NCBI GenBank assembly: GCA_947177415.1
Contig: CAMWUK010000002.1
Location: 26,591 to 90,590 of the forward strand
Length of the DNA: 64,000 bases
Direction: 5' to 3'
DNA from: an uncultured Clostridiaceae bacterium
Lineage (GTDB): Bacteria > Bacillota > Clostridia > Lachnospirales > Lachnospiraceae
Both the position numbers and the translations under genes were made by a program. Position 1 is the stretch's first letter. Each line of letters starts with the position of its first letter. A model generated the notes under the pieces. That model worked only from the letters and a program-made list of their open reading frames with translations. It ran no database searches and was not told the origin of the DNA. Shown here one piece after another: positions 45,833 through 53,896 of this stretch.

Positions 45833-45862
45833 GTCTCAGTGGGAATATACTCCCACTGAGAT
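45833..45862. terminator. Intergenic hairpin, probable bidirectional terminator
   Basis: GTCTCAGTGGGA-ATATA-CTCCCACTGAGA forms a strong stem between convergent genes. The plus side continues TTGTAATTT, the minus side CTGTTCTATCTT. Confidence 0.65.
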
Positions 45863-45884
45863 TGTAATTTCTCGTTACCGTTCA

Positions 45885-46712
45885 CTAATAGTCAGTATTC
45901 AAAAAAGGTGTAGCAAGATAAAGATGAGTATTGTCTTCTATCTCATCATACATAAATGCAATATGAAAATTCATTTTTTCTCCTTCTACAATCGTAGAAT
46001 CTTGAATTTTTTCTGTATATCCATATACATTTTCCATATCTTCTATCACACTTTCCTTAACTTTTTTCACTCCAAAATGCTGACAATATTGTCTGGTCGC
46101 CTGTTTTTGTTCCCCCAATGTCAATCTTCCCCTAAAACAAAAGGTGCGATAATAATAATCCTTATAATCTATTATTTTTATTTCTTTCACTTTCTTATTC
46201 CATACTTGTTTCAACCCATAAAGAGAATCTTCTCTTCCTTTACTGTTAAAAACAAAATGAAAATATTTTTTATAATCCTTCTCTTCCTTATTATTGCATA
46301 CTCTTACTTTTCCAAATATAGTCTGGCTTTTATTTTCAATGCGTAGTTCTCTTTTACTTCCTATTTTTTCTTCGGGATACTCTTTCAAATTCCACTCCTC
46401 ATCTGGGAAACTTTCCTTTAATCCAAGTTCTATCCATGCCTTGATATCCTCTCCATAAACATTGTCTTTTATGGAAGTACTTCCCATCCCCTCATAATAA
46501 TCCATCACTTCTTCTCCCTGACATCTTTCAAAAAGTTCTTTTGCTTCCTCTTCTTTGTTTTCTAATTTTTTTGAAATCTCTGGCAGAAATGTTTCCCATA
46601 CAAATACATTTCCAAAACTGTCTACAACTGCTAATCCCCACAAAACTAATACAAATGTAAAAGAAATCAATATTTTTTTTCTTTGCAGTAACATTCTCCA
46701 TAATTTTTTCAT
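45885..46712 (-). CDS. Exported protein, possible YwmB-family homologue
   Basis: 275 residues with a single N-terminal membrane segment (about 12-30) and a soluble extracellular remainder. The C-terminal motif NVYGYTEKIQDSTIVEGEKMNFHIAFMYDE and the ending LYLATPFLNTDY resemble the YwmB (TATA-box-binding-like fold) proteins of Firmicutes. I am moderately sure of the family. Function is unknown even for YwmB. AGGAGG precedes the start. Confidence 0.6.
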   Translation of the reverse strand: MKKLWRMLLQRKKILISFTFVLVLWGLAVVDSFGNVFVWETFLPEISKKLENKEEEAKELFERCQGEEVMDYYEGMGSTSIKDNVYGEDIKAWIELGLKESFPDEEWNLKEYPEEKIGSKRELRIENKSQTIFGKVRVCNNKEEKDYKKYFHFVFNSKGREDSLYGLKQVWNKKVKEIKIIDYKDYYYRTFCFRGRLTLGEQKQATRQYCQHFGVKKVKESVIEDMENVYGYTEKIQDSTIVEGEKMNFHIAFMYDEIEDNTHLYLATPFLNTDY

Positions 46713-46783
46713 AAAAAAACCTCCTACTTGGGTTATGTACCTTACTCTACATAAATATTCCCAAAATTAGGAGGTTTATACAC

Positions 46784-47368
46784 TTATTTTATCCTGAGAT
46801 ACAATTCCGGTTCACTTTCAAACCTTCCTCGCAAAGTAGTTGTATAAGTTTTAGCATTGGTATTTTTGATACCTCTTGCTGTCATACAGCTATGAGAACC
46901 TTCTATCAAAACAGCAATATCACCAGATCCGGTAATTTCCTCCATAATCTCTGCAATATCTGTTCCAATCCGTTCTTGTAGCTGTAAACGCTTGCCTACC
47001 ATCTCTGCAACCCGGGCAATCTTACTTAATCCAATCACCTTTTTGTTGGGTATATAGGCAACCGTTACCTTCATATCATACATTAATGCTATATGATGTT
47101 CACAATAACTAAAAATCTCTATATCCCGGACAACTACCATATCATTCTTCCCTTGGAATACATCTTTCTCTTCTTCAAATGTCTTGCAAAACATTTGGGC
47201 AATCTCATGATTGGTATAATTCATTCCTTCAAAAACTTCCTCATACATCCTTGCCACTCGTTCTGGTGTTTCTCTCAAACCTTCTCTATCCGGGTTATCT
47301 CCAAGTGCCACAAGGATTCCTCTAATATGTTCCTTTATTGCTTCTGTATCGATTGCCAATTCTATCAC
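46784..47368 (-). CDS. folE: GTP cyclohydrolase I
   Basis: 194 residues. [24 protein letters not shown] near the start, zinc ligands in [13 protein letters not shown] (Cys, His) and [11 protein letters not shown], and the GTP-binding [14 protein letters not shown] are all present. It makes dihydroneopterin triphosphate for folate or queuosine synthesis. The reported start is a GTG; a TTG three codons later with AGGTG upstream is an equally good start. It follows thrH on the same strand. Confidence 0.95.
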   Translation of the reverse strand: MIELAIDTEAIKEHIRGILVALGDNPDREGLRETPERVARMYEEVFEGMNYTNHEIAQMFCKTFEEEKDVFQGKNDMVVVRDIEIFSYCEHHIALMYDMKVTVAYIPNKKVIGLSKIARVAEMVGKRLQLQERIGTDIAEIMEEITGSGDIAVLIEGSHSCMTARGIKNTNAKTYTTTLRGRFESEPELYLRIK

Positions 47369-47393
47369 CTACCACCCGAATCTAATCCATTAC

Positions 47394-47420
47394 GTAACTG
47401 TTCCATACCTGGACAATTAC
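47394..47420. repeat. Degenerate minimal hairpin of the GTAAC family
   Basis: GTAACTGTTCC ... GGACAATTAC, the size of a minimal element. Flanks do not match, so a duplication is not demonstrable. Confidence 0.5.
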
Positions 47421-47426
47421 CCTTAA

Positions 47427-48029
47427 TTATTCCATAGCTTTCTTAATAGCAGCCATCAACTCATCATAAGTTTCAAATGCTGGAAATTCTGGGTGATCCT
47501 TTTTTATCTGCTCTGTACTCTTAAATAAAAATCCAGCTTTGCTGGCTTCCATCATAGCAAGATCATTATGGCTGTCTCCTGCGGCAATGGTTTCGTATCC
47601 AATAGACTGCAAAGCTTTTACTGTGGTAAGTTTTGACTTTTCACAACGCATCTTAAATCCTGTAATCTCTCCATTCTCTGCTACTTCCAAAGAATTACAG
47701 AAAATAGTTGGCATACCTAATTTTTCCATAAGAGGTCCTGCAAACTGTGAAAAGGTATCACTAATGATAATTACCTGGCAGATAGAGCGAAGTTCATCTA
47801 AAAATTCCTTTGCTCCCGGAATAGGATCAATCTTCGCAATTGTCTCTTGAATTTCTTTAATTCCAAGTCCATGCTCTTTTAGAATTCCAAGTCTCCAGTT
47901 CATCAGCTTATCATAGTCCGGCTCATCACGAGTCGTTCTCTTTAATTCTGGTATTCCACTTGCCTCTGCAAAAGCAATCCAAATCTCTGGCACCAAAACA
48001 CCTTCCAAATCCAAACATGTAATATACAT
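47427..48029 (-). CDS. thrH: ThrH phosphoserine phosphatase / homoserine phosphotransferase
   Basis: 200 residues with the HAD motifs in ThrH form: motif I CLDLEGVLVPE, motif II IISDTF, motif III Lys, motif IV AAGDSHNDLAMM. ThrH dephosphorylates phosphoserine and can transfer the phosphate to homoserine, linking serine and threonine synthesis. GGAGG lies nine bases before the ATG. Homoserine dehydrogenase is encoded 8 kb away on the same strand. Confidence 0.9.
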   Translation of the reverse strand: MYITCLDLEGVLVPEIWIAFAEASGIPELKRTTRDEPDYDKLMNWRLGILKEHGLGIKEIQETIAKIDPIPGAKEFLDELRSICQVIIISDTFSQFAGPLMEKLGMPTIFCNSLEVAENGEITGFKMRCEKSKLTTVKALQSIGYETIAAGDSHNDLAMMEASKAGFLFKSTEQIKKDHPEFPAFETYDELMAAIKKAME

Positions 48030-48180
48030 AAATATTATCCTCCGTTTAATAATCTATAATACACATCTATTATATCATGATTCTAAATGATATAACTCAC
48101 ACTACTTGCCCATTATATCATATAATGACTTTCCATACAAGTTCCTGTATTCATAGTTCATTCAACTACATAACAAACAT

Positions 48181-48213
48181 GTTACTGTTCACACCTACAG
48201 TGCAAACAGTAAC
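48181..48213. repeat. Single hairpin identical in form to the type C first arm
   Basis: GTTACTGTTCACACC ... GTGCAAACAGTAAC, 33 bp, matching the first hairpin of the element at 18561. No clear flanking duplication. Confidence 0.65.
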
Positions 48214-48250
48214 CCACCACACTATTTCTCATAAACATATAACCTAACCA

Positions 48251-48793
48251 TTAAATCATCTCCTGCATAGTAAGAATCATCTCCGCCACTTCTACCATAC
48301 TGGTTCCGGCATTCATGCTCGTCTTTTGAAGGTAATAATGTGCCTCATTCTCTGACATGTGGTTTCGTTCCATTAACACCAGTTTTGCTTTCTCAATGGT
48401 AGCTTTGTCTTCTTCTTTTCGCACCTGTTTCTTTTTCTTTTTTTGCTGACGTTCATAATGGTATAACATCATATTTAATGTTTCTGCCAGTTCTCTCATT
48501 TTTACTGGCATTTCTACACAAACAATATTATTATTATAACAGCCGTCTAATTTTTGTCTGGATGCCATTAACAGCAATTCAAACCCTTTTGGCATATATT
48601 CATATACATCTGCATAATACATATCTGTTAATTTATAACCAGTTATAATAATGCCACCATCAAGCTCATTTGCCTTACTGATAGCTTGTGCTCCTGTTGT
48701 ACATGCCAAAACCACATCATATCCCTGCTTAATAATTGCATTCATAATATTTTTTGCATCCTGTAACTTAGGAAAAGCAACAATTATCTGCAT
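48251..48793 (-). CDS. ANTAR-domain antiterminator regulator (NitR-like)
   Basis: 180 residues from the ATG at 48793 with AGGAGG upstream; the longer frame begins at a GTG that overlaps this site. The N-terminal receiver-like domain (about 1-115) lacks the phosphorylatable Asp (strand IIITGYKLTD). The linker is Lys-rich, and the C-terminal ANTAR domain (about 128-180) shows the three-helix pattern ATIEKAKLVLMERNHMSENEAHYYLQK in family terms. ANTAR proteins bind paired RNA hairpins to prevent termination. The gene lies directly downstream of glnA, the position of nitR in Clostridium acetobutylicum. Confidence 0.9.
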   Translation of the reverse strand: MQIIVAFPKLQDAKNIMNAIIKQGYDVVLACTTGAQAISKANELDGGIIITGYKLTDMYYADVYEYMPKGFELLLMASRQKLDGCYNNNIVCVEMPVKMRELAETLNMMLYHYERQQKKKKKQVRKEEDKATIEKAKLVLMERNHMSENEAHYYLQKTSMNAGTSMVEVAEMILTMQEMI

Positions 48794-48820
48794 GACAGCG
48801 GCCACCTCCTGTCTCTTATG

Positions 48821-48875
48821 GTAACAGTTCAGGTAGGTCTGTCCAGTAAATGCACAGACTTCCCCAAACTGTTAC
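48821..48875 (-). repeat. 55-bp GTAAC-family element containing only the third arm
   Basis: Reverse complement: GTAACAGTTTGGGG, hairpin GTCTGTGC ... GGACAGAC, then CTACCTGAACTGTTAC. Flanked exactly by CTCTTATG (48813-48820 and 48876-48883). Confidence 0.9.
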
Positions 48876-48884
48876 CTCTTATGC

Positions 48885-49052
48885 ACCAGTGTAGCGTCTG
48901 CATTATATTTGATTAAACTACGCTGAATATTTGCACATTGACAAGGCGGATAAACGAGGCGTAGCAGTGGCTACGTTGAGTGAATCCAATGCTGTTCAAT
49001 GCTGCAAACAGGCAAGTAGTTTGACTGATTATAATGCAGATACTACACTAGT
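48885..49052. repeat. CTAGTG-family structured palindrome, copy 2
   Basis: Ends ACCAGTGTAG and CTACACTAGT. Stems CTGCATTATA ... TATAATGCAG and AAACTAC ... GTAGTTT; core ACAAGGCGGATAAACGAG with hairpin CGTAGC-AGT-GGCTACG and TTGAGTGAA. The core motifs match copies 1 and 3 while stems differ. Lies between glnA and the ANTAR gene. Confidence 0.82.
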
Positions 49053-49076
49053 TTCTCTATTTTAGCTTTCTGTGTA

Positions 49077-50378
49077 TTATATGCGGTTTAAATATTTATT
49101 AACTTCCCATCGGGTGACTTCTTCACAATAACGGCTCCATTCTTTCTTTTTTACATCCAGATAATTACTCACGATATGACTGCCTAAAATATTCTGTAAA
49201 TATATATCTTTTTCAAATGCTTTAATGGCATCTTCCAAAGTTTTTGGCATCACTTTATTGGTTTCTTTGATTTCTTCATCTAGTTCTGGTGCACTAAGTT
49301 CTCTTCGTATTCCATCAAGTCCTGCTGCAATACAAACTGCTAATACCAGATATGGATTAGAAGCACCATCTGGACTGCGAAGTTCCAATCTTGTTCCATG
49401 TTTTCCTCTTGCATTCATACGAATCAAGGCTTCTCTGTCTGTAGTAGAAGAAGTAATCTTTACTGGAGCATTATAACCAGGAACAAAACGTTTATAAGAA
49501 TTTACAATTGGATTATTGATAAGTGCCATTCCCTCTACATGCTCCATAATTCCAGCCATAAACTGATAAGCCACTTTACTTATTTTATTCTCATCCTTCT
49601 CATCCATAAATACATTTTTTCCATCCTTCATTAATGTGAATACCAGACGCATGGCAGACCCTTGCAAATCCCTTCTTGGTTTTGGCATAAAAGTCGCATG
49701 CAAACCATGTCTTTTTGCCACAGTACGAACCACCATTTTAAAGGTGACAATGTTATCGGCTGTTACCATGGCAGAATCTGCTGCAAAATGTATACTATGT
49801 TGTGCAATTTCTGAGGAATGGAAAGAACTTTCTACAATAAAATCCATATCCTCCAGAAACAGAACCGCTTCACGCCTTGCATTCTGTCCCTGGTCAATTG
49901 GTCCTATATCAAAATATTCTCCCTTTTCTTTTGTAGTAACTGTTGGTTCTCCTTCATCTGAGGTATCAAAAAGGAAAAACTCACATTGTGGCTGCACAGA
50001 AAGGGTATATCCCATTTCTTTTGCTTGCTCCAATACCATCTTTAAAACTTGTCTAGAATCCCCCTCAAAAGGAGTTCCATCACTATAAATCACATCACAC
50101 AAGAATCTTGCTACTTTTCCCTGTTGTGGTCTCCATGGAAAAATAGCAAAAGTATCTAACTGTGGCCGCAAAAACAATTCTGCCACCCGGTTATCTGTAA
50201 ATCCCTCAATTGCTGCACCATCAAACATGCACTCATTATTTAAAACAGTATCCAATTGGCTGGTAGTAACTGCCAGATTTTTAAGATTTCCAAAAATATC
50301 CACAAATTGCAGACGGATAAATTCTACATCTTCCTCTTCCACAATTCTCATAATGTCCTGTTTTGTGTACTTACTCAT
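49077..50378 (-). CDS. glnA: Glutamine synthetase, type I
   Basis: 433 residues from the ATG at 50378. GGAGG falls within the first codons of the longer frame from 50390, six bases before this ATG, so the shorter start is correct. The N-terminal beta-grasp domain is followed by the catalytic domain with QPQCEFFLFD, FHSSEIAQHSIHFAADSAM, VNSYKRFVPGYNAP and RMNARGKHGTRLELRSPDGASNPYL. Makes glutamine from glutamate and ammonia. It follows a HAD phosphatase gene after 32 bases and precedes the ANTAR regulator. Confidence 0.97.
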   Translation of the reverse strand: MSKYTKQDIMRIVEEEDVEFIRLQFVDIFGNLKNLAVTTSQLDTVLNNECMFDGAAIEGFTDNRVAELFLRPQLDTFAIFPWRPQQGKVARFLCDVIYSDGTPFEGDSRQVLKMVLEQAKEMGYTLSVQPQCEFFLFDTSDEGEPTVTTKEKGEYFDIGPIDQGQNARREAVLFLEDMDFIVESSFHSSEIAQHSIHFAADSAMVTADNIVTFKMVVRTVAKRHGLHATFMPKPRRDLQGSAMRLVFTLMKDGKNVFMDEKDENKISKVAYQFMAGIMEHVEGMALINNPIVNSYKRFVPGYNAPVKITSSTTDREALIRMNARGKHGTRLELRSPDGASNPYLVLAVCIAAGLDGIRRELSAPELDEEIKETNKVMPKTLEDAIKAFEKDIYLQNILGSHIVSNYLDVKKKEWSRYCEEVTRWEVNKYLNRI

Positions 50379-50410
50379 AATATCCTCCATTTCTATATCT
50401 ACTCATTTTT

Positions 50411-51202
50411 CTATTGTATAAATCCAAAATGTTTTAATGCAAAAGCTACTCCTTCTTCTTTTACACTTTTTGTAACATAAGTCACTTTCTCTTTCACTAC
50501 ATCGGCACTATTTCCCATTGCAATACTAATTCCAGAAAATTCCAGCATTGCCAAATCGTTGGTACTATCTCCAATAGCTACGGTATGTTCTTTTGCCACT
50601 CTCAGATAGTTCATAAGATACTCGATTCCCGTAGCCTTACTATAACCAGGTGGTATCACCTCATAAAAATTTCTGGAACGGCGGATAAATACATAATCCT
50701 CGCCACATTTTTCTATAAATTTCTCTAAATCACTTTCTGGATTCAATAAAATACTCATCTTCTGAAAAACCGGATCTTGCTCTTCCCAATAGCGAAAATT
50801 CTTCTTCACTTCTTCTCCAAAATAGTCCCTTACTGCAATTAGTTTGGGATTGCGTATCTCTTTAGATATATAAAAATATTTTTCTCCCTCCAACATAGCA
50901 TCAATTTTACATTCTGAAAGTACATTTATTATCCATTCTGCTTTCTGTCCTTGGATTCTCTCTGCTAACAAAACTTTATCCTTATAGGTAATGTAAGTCC
51001 CACATCCGCATATTACTCCATCAAATCCAAGTGTCAATAATGCTGGGTCTAATTCCGAAAAACTTCTTCCTGTATTTATAAATGTATAATGTCCGTTCTC
51101 TCTTGCCTGATGGATTGATTCTTTTGTTTTTTCTGATACTACCCCTGTCTGGTCATCTAATATAGTTCCATCAATATCAAAACATATAATATGTGGTACC
51201 AC
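50411..51202 (-). CDS. Cof-type HAD family phosphatase
   Basis: 263 residues from a GTG at 51202 (AAGGAAAG upstream); a longer reading begins at a TTG. Motif I is ICFDIDGTILDD, followed by INTGRSFSEL, a C2B cap domain (about 85-185) and motif IV AIGDSTNDLAML. Such enzymes dephosphorylate sugar phosphates or related small molecules. It is the first gene after the 51347-51497 leader, with glnA 32 bases behind it. Confidence 0.9.
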   Translation of the reverse strand: MVPHIICFDIDGTILDDQTGVVSEKTKESIHQARENGHYTFINTGRSFSELDPALLTLGFDGVICGCGTYITYKDKVLLAERIQGQKAEWIINVLSECKIDAMLEGEKYFYISKEIRNPKLIAVRDYFGEEVKKNFRYWEEQDPVFQKMSILLNPESDLEKFIEKCGEDYVFIRRSRNFYEVIPPGYSKATGIEYLMNYLRVAKEHTVAIGDSTNDLAMLEFSGISIAMGNSADVVKEKVTYVTKSVKEEGVAFALKHFGFIQ

Positions 51203-51346
51203 TCTCTTCTTTCCTTTCTTTTCTATATACAATCTTCTCTAAAAATGTATATACTTGTATTCTCTATAGTAGCTATACTATTCCCTCACTATTAAAAATC
51301 AAAATTTTACTTATTTCATTTCTTATATTATACACAATTTCTCAAA

Positions 51347-51384
51347 TAAAAAGCCCCAAAAGAATCTATCCCTTTGCGGCTTTT
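51347..51384 (-). terminator. Intrinsic terminator of the candidate leader
   Basis: Stem AAAAGCC-GCAAAG ... CTTTTGG-GGCTTTT followed by T residues on the minus strand; its apical loop can be drawn as the hexaloop AUAGAU. It lies 145 bases before the HAD start codon. Confidence 0.85.
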
Positions 51385-51497
51385 ATCATTTATCTGCATT
51401 CCTACTCGTTCTAATTCTGGCTTAGTTTCCAGACCTCTTTTCATAGAAGCCTTACTGAAGTTCCTTCCTCGCCTTTGAGTCGAACCTGCTTATCCAA
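51347..51497 (-). ncRNA. Candidate leader RNA upstream of the HAD-glnA genes, or an independent small RNA
   Basis: An extended -10 (TGCTACAAT, -10 hexamer 51509-51504) predicts a start near 51497. The ~150-nt RNA has paired segments UCUGG ... CCAGA, GGCUU ... AAGCC and CUUCU-AUGAAA-AGAGG, then a strong terminator. No reading frame is present. It does not resemble T-box, TPP or SAM riboswitches. Because the downstream genes include glnA and an ANTAR regulator, an attenuating leader is a reasonable guess. The rest of the 51203-51624 gap holds no other feature. Confidence 0.55.
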
Positions 51498-51624
51498 TAT
51501 GCAATTGTAGCATACCCTTTACACACTTTATCATTCCTTCCAAATAGTTCTATGCAATAATTATATTCCTGTTATAATCATTCATCCAGTTTTCCAAAAT
51601 GTGCAAAAAATATTCATTTATTCT

Positions 51625-52344
51625 CTATAAGTATGAATCAAAAAAGCTGTTTACATTCTGGTATGTGTAAGAACCACTGCCACCATACAAACTTGCACCT
51701 GTGCTTACATTCTGTGCTGCTGCACCAATCTGTGCTGCCTTTTGTAATGTCTGTCCAGCAAAAGAATTGCCAGCCTGTAACATACCTTTTACTGTGTTGC
51801 TATTTGCATTCTTTAATTTTTCTTCATCTACAGAAAGTTTATTATCCTTACCAACTGTAATTCCAATCTCTTCCAGACTCTTGCTATATGCCTTTGTGTT
51901 GTTCACCATACTAAGAGTCTTAGACAACACCTTTTCACTGGAAGAATCTCCTGCTTTATCAATCACATTATTGTAATCTGTCACAAAATTCTTCACTGCA
52001 CTTACTAATTTATCTTTATTATCTTCTCCATACACAGATTTACTGCCCTTTTCCAAAAGTGTAGCTGCACTCTTCTGAAGTTCATCAGTAGACTGCTTAA
52101 TGGTGTTCATTTCTTTCTTTGTTACAGAATCTACATTTTTATTTTTCAATGCAGACTTCACACTGTCATTTTTCTTAGTAGTATCTTCGCTCTTTGTCTC
52201 ATTGTAATATGATTTTAAAAGTTTATGGTAAGAACCACTCTTAATACTGTTATAATCACCTAAGCTGCTATACATACTCCATATACTTGTTCCAGAATTA
52301 TTCGCACTTCCTAACATTCCTGAAAAGAAATTATATCCTGCCAT
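51625..52344 (-). CDS. Hypothetical protein with a FliD C-terminal-like segment
   Basis: 239 residues, no signal peptide, rich in Ser, Asn and Lys. The start MAGYNFFSGMLG is followed by DYNSIKSGSYHKLLKSYYNE, a motif recurrent in uncharacterised Lachnospiraceae proteins, and then a helical region (about 95-190: VKNFVTDYNNVIDKAGDSSS, LEEIGITVGKDNKLSVDEEKL) that resembles the C-terminal part of flagellar cap protein FliD. AGGAGG precedes the start. A link to flagella is inference; no flagellar gene is adjacent. Confidence 0.72.
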   Translation of the reverse strand: MAGYNFFSGMLGSANNSGTSIWSMYSSLGDYNSIKSGSYHKLLKSYYNETKSEDTTKKNDSVKSALKNKNVDSVTKKEMNTIKQSTDELQKSAATLLEKGSKSVYGEDNKDKLVSAVKNFVTDYNNVIDKAGDSSSEKVLSKTLSMVNNTKAYSKSLEEIGITVGKDNKLSVDEEKLKNANSNTVKGMLQAGNSFAGQTLQKAAQIGAAAQNVSTGASLYGGSGSYTYQNVNSFFDSYL

Positions 52345-52441
52345 AGTATCGCCTCCTATTCAACCTTCTATCACTATATGCACATAATATTCTTATATAT
52401 AGTATAGCATATAATCTATAGATTTTCTACCATTTTTTGAG

Positions 52442-52482
52442 AAAAAATTCAAAGGCTATCTACATTGTAGACAGCCTTTGAA
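52442..52482 (-). terminator. Intrinsic terminator after rplL
   Basis: On the minus strand CAAAGGCTGTCTAC ... GTAGATAGCCTTTG, then AATTTTTTC. About 20 bases after the rplL stop, so rpoB is not co-transcribed. Confidence 0.88.
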
Positions 52483-52502
52483 AAACATATTCTGTACTTT
52501 GA

Positions 52503-52871
52503 TTATTTAAGAGTAACCTTAGCACCTTCAGCTTCAAGCTTAGCTTTGATATCTTCAGCTTCTGCTTTTTCAGCACCTTCTTTAACAACCTTAGGAGCTC
52601 CGTCAACAACTTCCTTAGCTTCTTTTAATCCTAAGCCAGTTACTTCACGAACTACCTTGATAACCTTAACTTTGTTTGGTCCTACTTCTGTTAATTCTAC
52701 ATCAAATTCAGATTTCTCATCTGCAGCACCTGCTGTATCTCCACCTGCTGCCATAACTACAGCACCTGCTGATGCAGATACACCAAATTCTTCTTCACAT
52801 GCTTTTACTAATTCATTTAATTCTAATACGGTCATACCTTTAATTTGATCAATAAATTCTTGAGTTGTCAT
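52503..52871 (-). CDS. rplL: Ribosomal protein L7/L12
   Basis: 122 residues: N-terminal dimerisation helices ([22 protein letters not shown]), an Ala/Gly hinge (about 35-52) and the C-terminal domain with [21 protein letters not shown] and [12 protein letters not shown]. It forms the ribosomal stalk with L10, encoded 82 bases upstream. Confidence 0.98.
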   Translation of the reverse strand: MTTQEFIDQIKGMTVLELNELVKACEEEFGVSASAGAVVMAAGGDTAGAADEKSEFDVELTEVGPNKVKVIKVVREVTGLGLKEAKEVVDGAPKVVKEGAEKAEAEDIKAKLEAEGAKVTLK

Positions 52872-52953
52872 AATGAAATACCTCCACTTATTTTATTCTT
52901 CGTTGTAAATTGCCTTAGCAATTCTATTGTTTGTTATTCATTCCCAGCAAATA

Positions 52954-53448
52954 TTACTCTGCTGATTCACCTTGCTCAGCGATTTGTTTAACCACACGAG
53001 CAAAGCTTGCGATAGGTGACTGCATACTTCCCAGTAATTTGGAAATAAGTTCTTCTCTTGAAGGAATATTTGCAAGAGCCTTTACACCATTAACATCATA
53101 GAATGTTCCTTCTACTACAGCACCTTTGAATTCTAACTTCTCTGCTGTCTTAGCAAATTTGTTAAGAATTCTTGCTGGAGCTGTTGCATCTTCAATACCA
53201 AATGCAATTGCAGTAGGTCCTTCTAAAAGATTGTCTAACTGTGCATAATCAGTTCCTTCAAAAGCACGTCTTAACATAGTGTTTTTGTATACCTTGTATA
53301 CTACACCTGCTTCTCTTAACTGTTTACGAAGTTCTGTATCCTGTTCTACTGTTAAACCACAGTAATCTACAAGTACAGCAGCCTGTGCCTGTTCCACATA
53401 ACCTTTGATTTCGTCAACAATAGGTTGTTTTAACTCTACTTTTGCCAT
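52954..53448 (-). CDS. rplJ: Ribosomal protein L10
   Basis: 164 residues: the N-terminal RNA-binding domain (QAAVLVDYCGLTVEQDTELRKQLREA) and a C-terminal helix that binds L7/L12 dimers. Preceded by a canonical L10 leader. The usual upstream rplK-rplA pair is not adjacent; a palindromic element and thiD follow instead. Confidence 0.98.
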   Translation of the reverse strand: MAKVELKQPIVDEIKGYVEQAQAAVLVDYCGLTVEQDTELRKQLREAGVVYKVYKNTMLRRAFEGTDYAQLDNLLEGPTAIAFGIEDATAPARILNKFAKTAEKLEFKGAVVEGTFYDVNGVKALANIPSREELISKLLGSMQSPIASFARVVKQIAEQGESAE

Positions 53449-53640
53449 CTTGGTTTACCTCCTTTATAGATTCGAAAACCGCCGATTCTATGACAAGTAC
53501 CAGATGTTATTATCAAAAAACCTCTCTATCACAAAGACAGAGAGGTAGTAATGTCATATCATTCATCCTCGGTAGGCGATAATACTTATCTTATGCTCAA
53601 GGCACCTACTGTCTTCGGCAGCGTTCTGTCACACAGAACA
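53449..53640 (-). ncRNA. L10 ribosomal protein leader with attenuator
   Basis: The minus-strand transcript carries GACAGTAGGTGCC early and CCTACCGAGGATG later, the conserved kink-turn elements of L10 leaders. It then forms a terminator stem ACCTCTCTGTC ... GATAGAGAGGT followed by TTTTTTG (53514-53547). The L10(L12)4 complex binds such leaders to repress its own operon. Confidence 0.9.
53514..53547 (-). terminator. Attenuator terminator in the L10 leader
   Basis: Stem ACCTCTCTGTC ... GATAGAGAGGT plus six T residues, about 70 bases before the rplJ start. Confidence 0.88.
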
Positions 53641-53646
53641 TTTACT

Positions 53647-53675
53647 ACTTTATCACACTTTTTTACAATTGTCAA
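53647..53675 (-). promoter_or_regulatory. Sigma-A promoter of rplJL
   Basis: Perfect TTGACA (53675-53670), 17-base spacer, TAAAGT (53652-53647) on the minus strand; predicted start near 53640 at the beginning of the leader. Confidence 0.75.
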
Positions 53676-53704
53676 CATATAATATCAAAAATTATTCACA
53701 TTTT

Positions 53705-53890
53705 GTAACAGTTCAGCCATGCAAAAGTATATGTGCAAATTGCACGAGGGAGCTTGCTCACAAAGGGCAATTTGTACATATACTTTTATATGCTTAACGC
53801 CATACATGAATATTTTGCCAGCCAACTTATAATACTTTTAGTCATGATGTATATTCTGGCAAAATATGAATGGTATGACTGAACTGTTAC
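53705..53890 (+). repeat. GTAAC-family element, type D
   Basis: A 186-bp element with ends GTAACAGTTCAGCC and CTGAACTGTTAC, flanked by CACATTTT and CACATTCT (7 of 8). Two arms: AAAAGTATATGTGCAAATTG with its complement, and CATACATGAATATTTTGCCAG with CTGGCAAAATATGAATGGTATG. Lies between the rplJ promoter and the thiD stop. Confidence 0.9.
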
Positions 53891-53896
53891 CACATT

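Noticed and set aside
51465..51490. A GGTTCGACTC motif resembling a tRNA T-loop
   Set aside because: No matching T-stem, anticodon arm or acceptor stem surrounds it; no tRNA can be folded.
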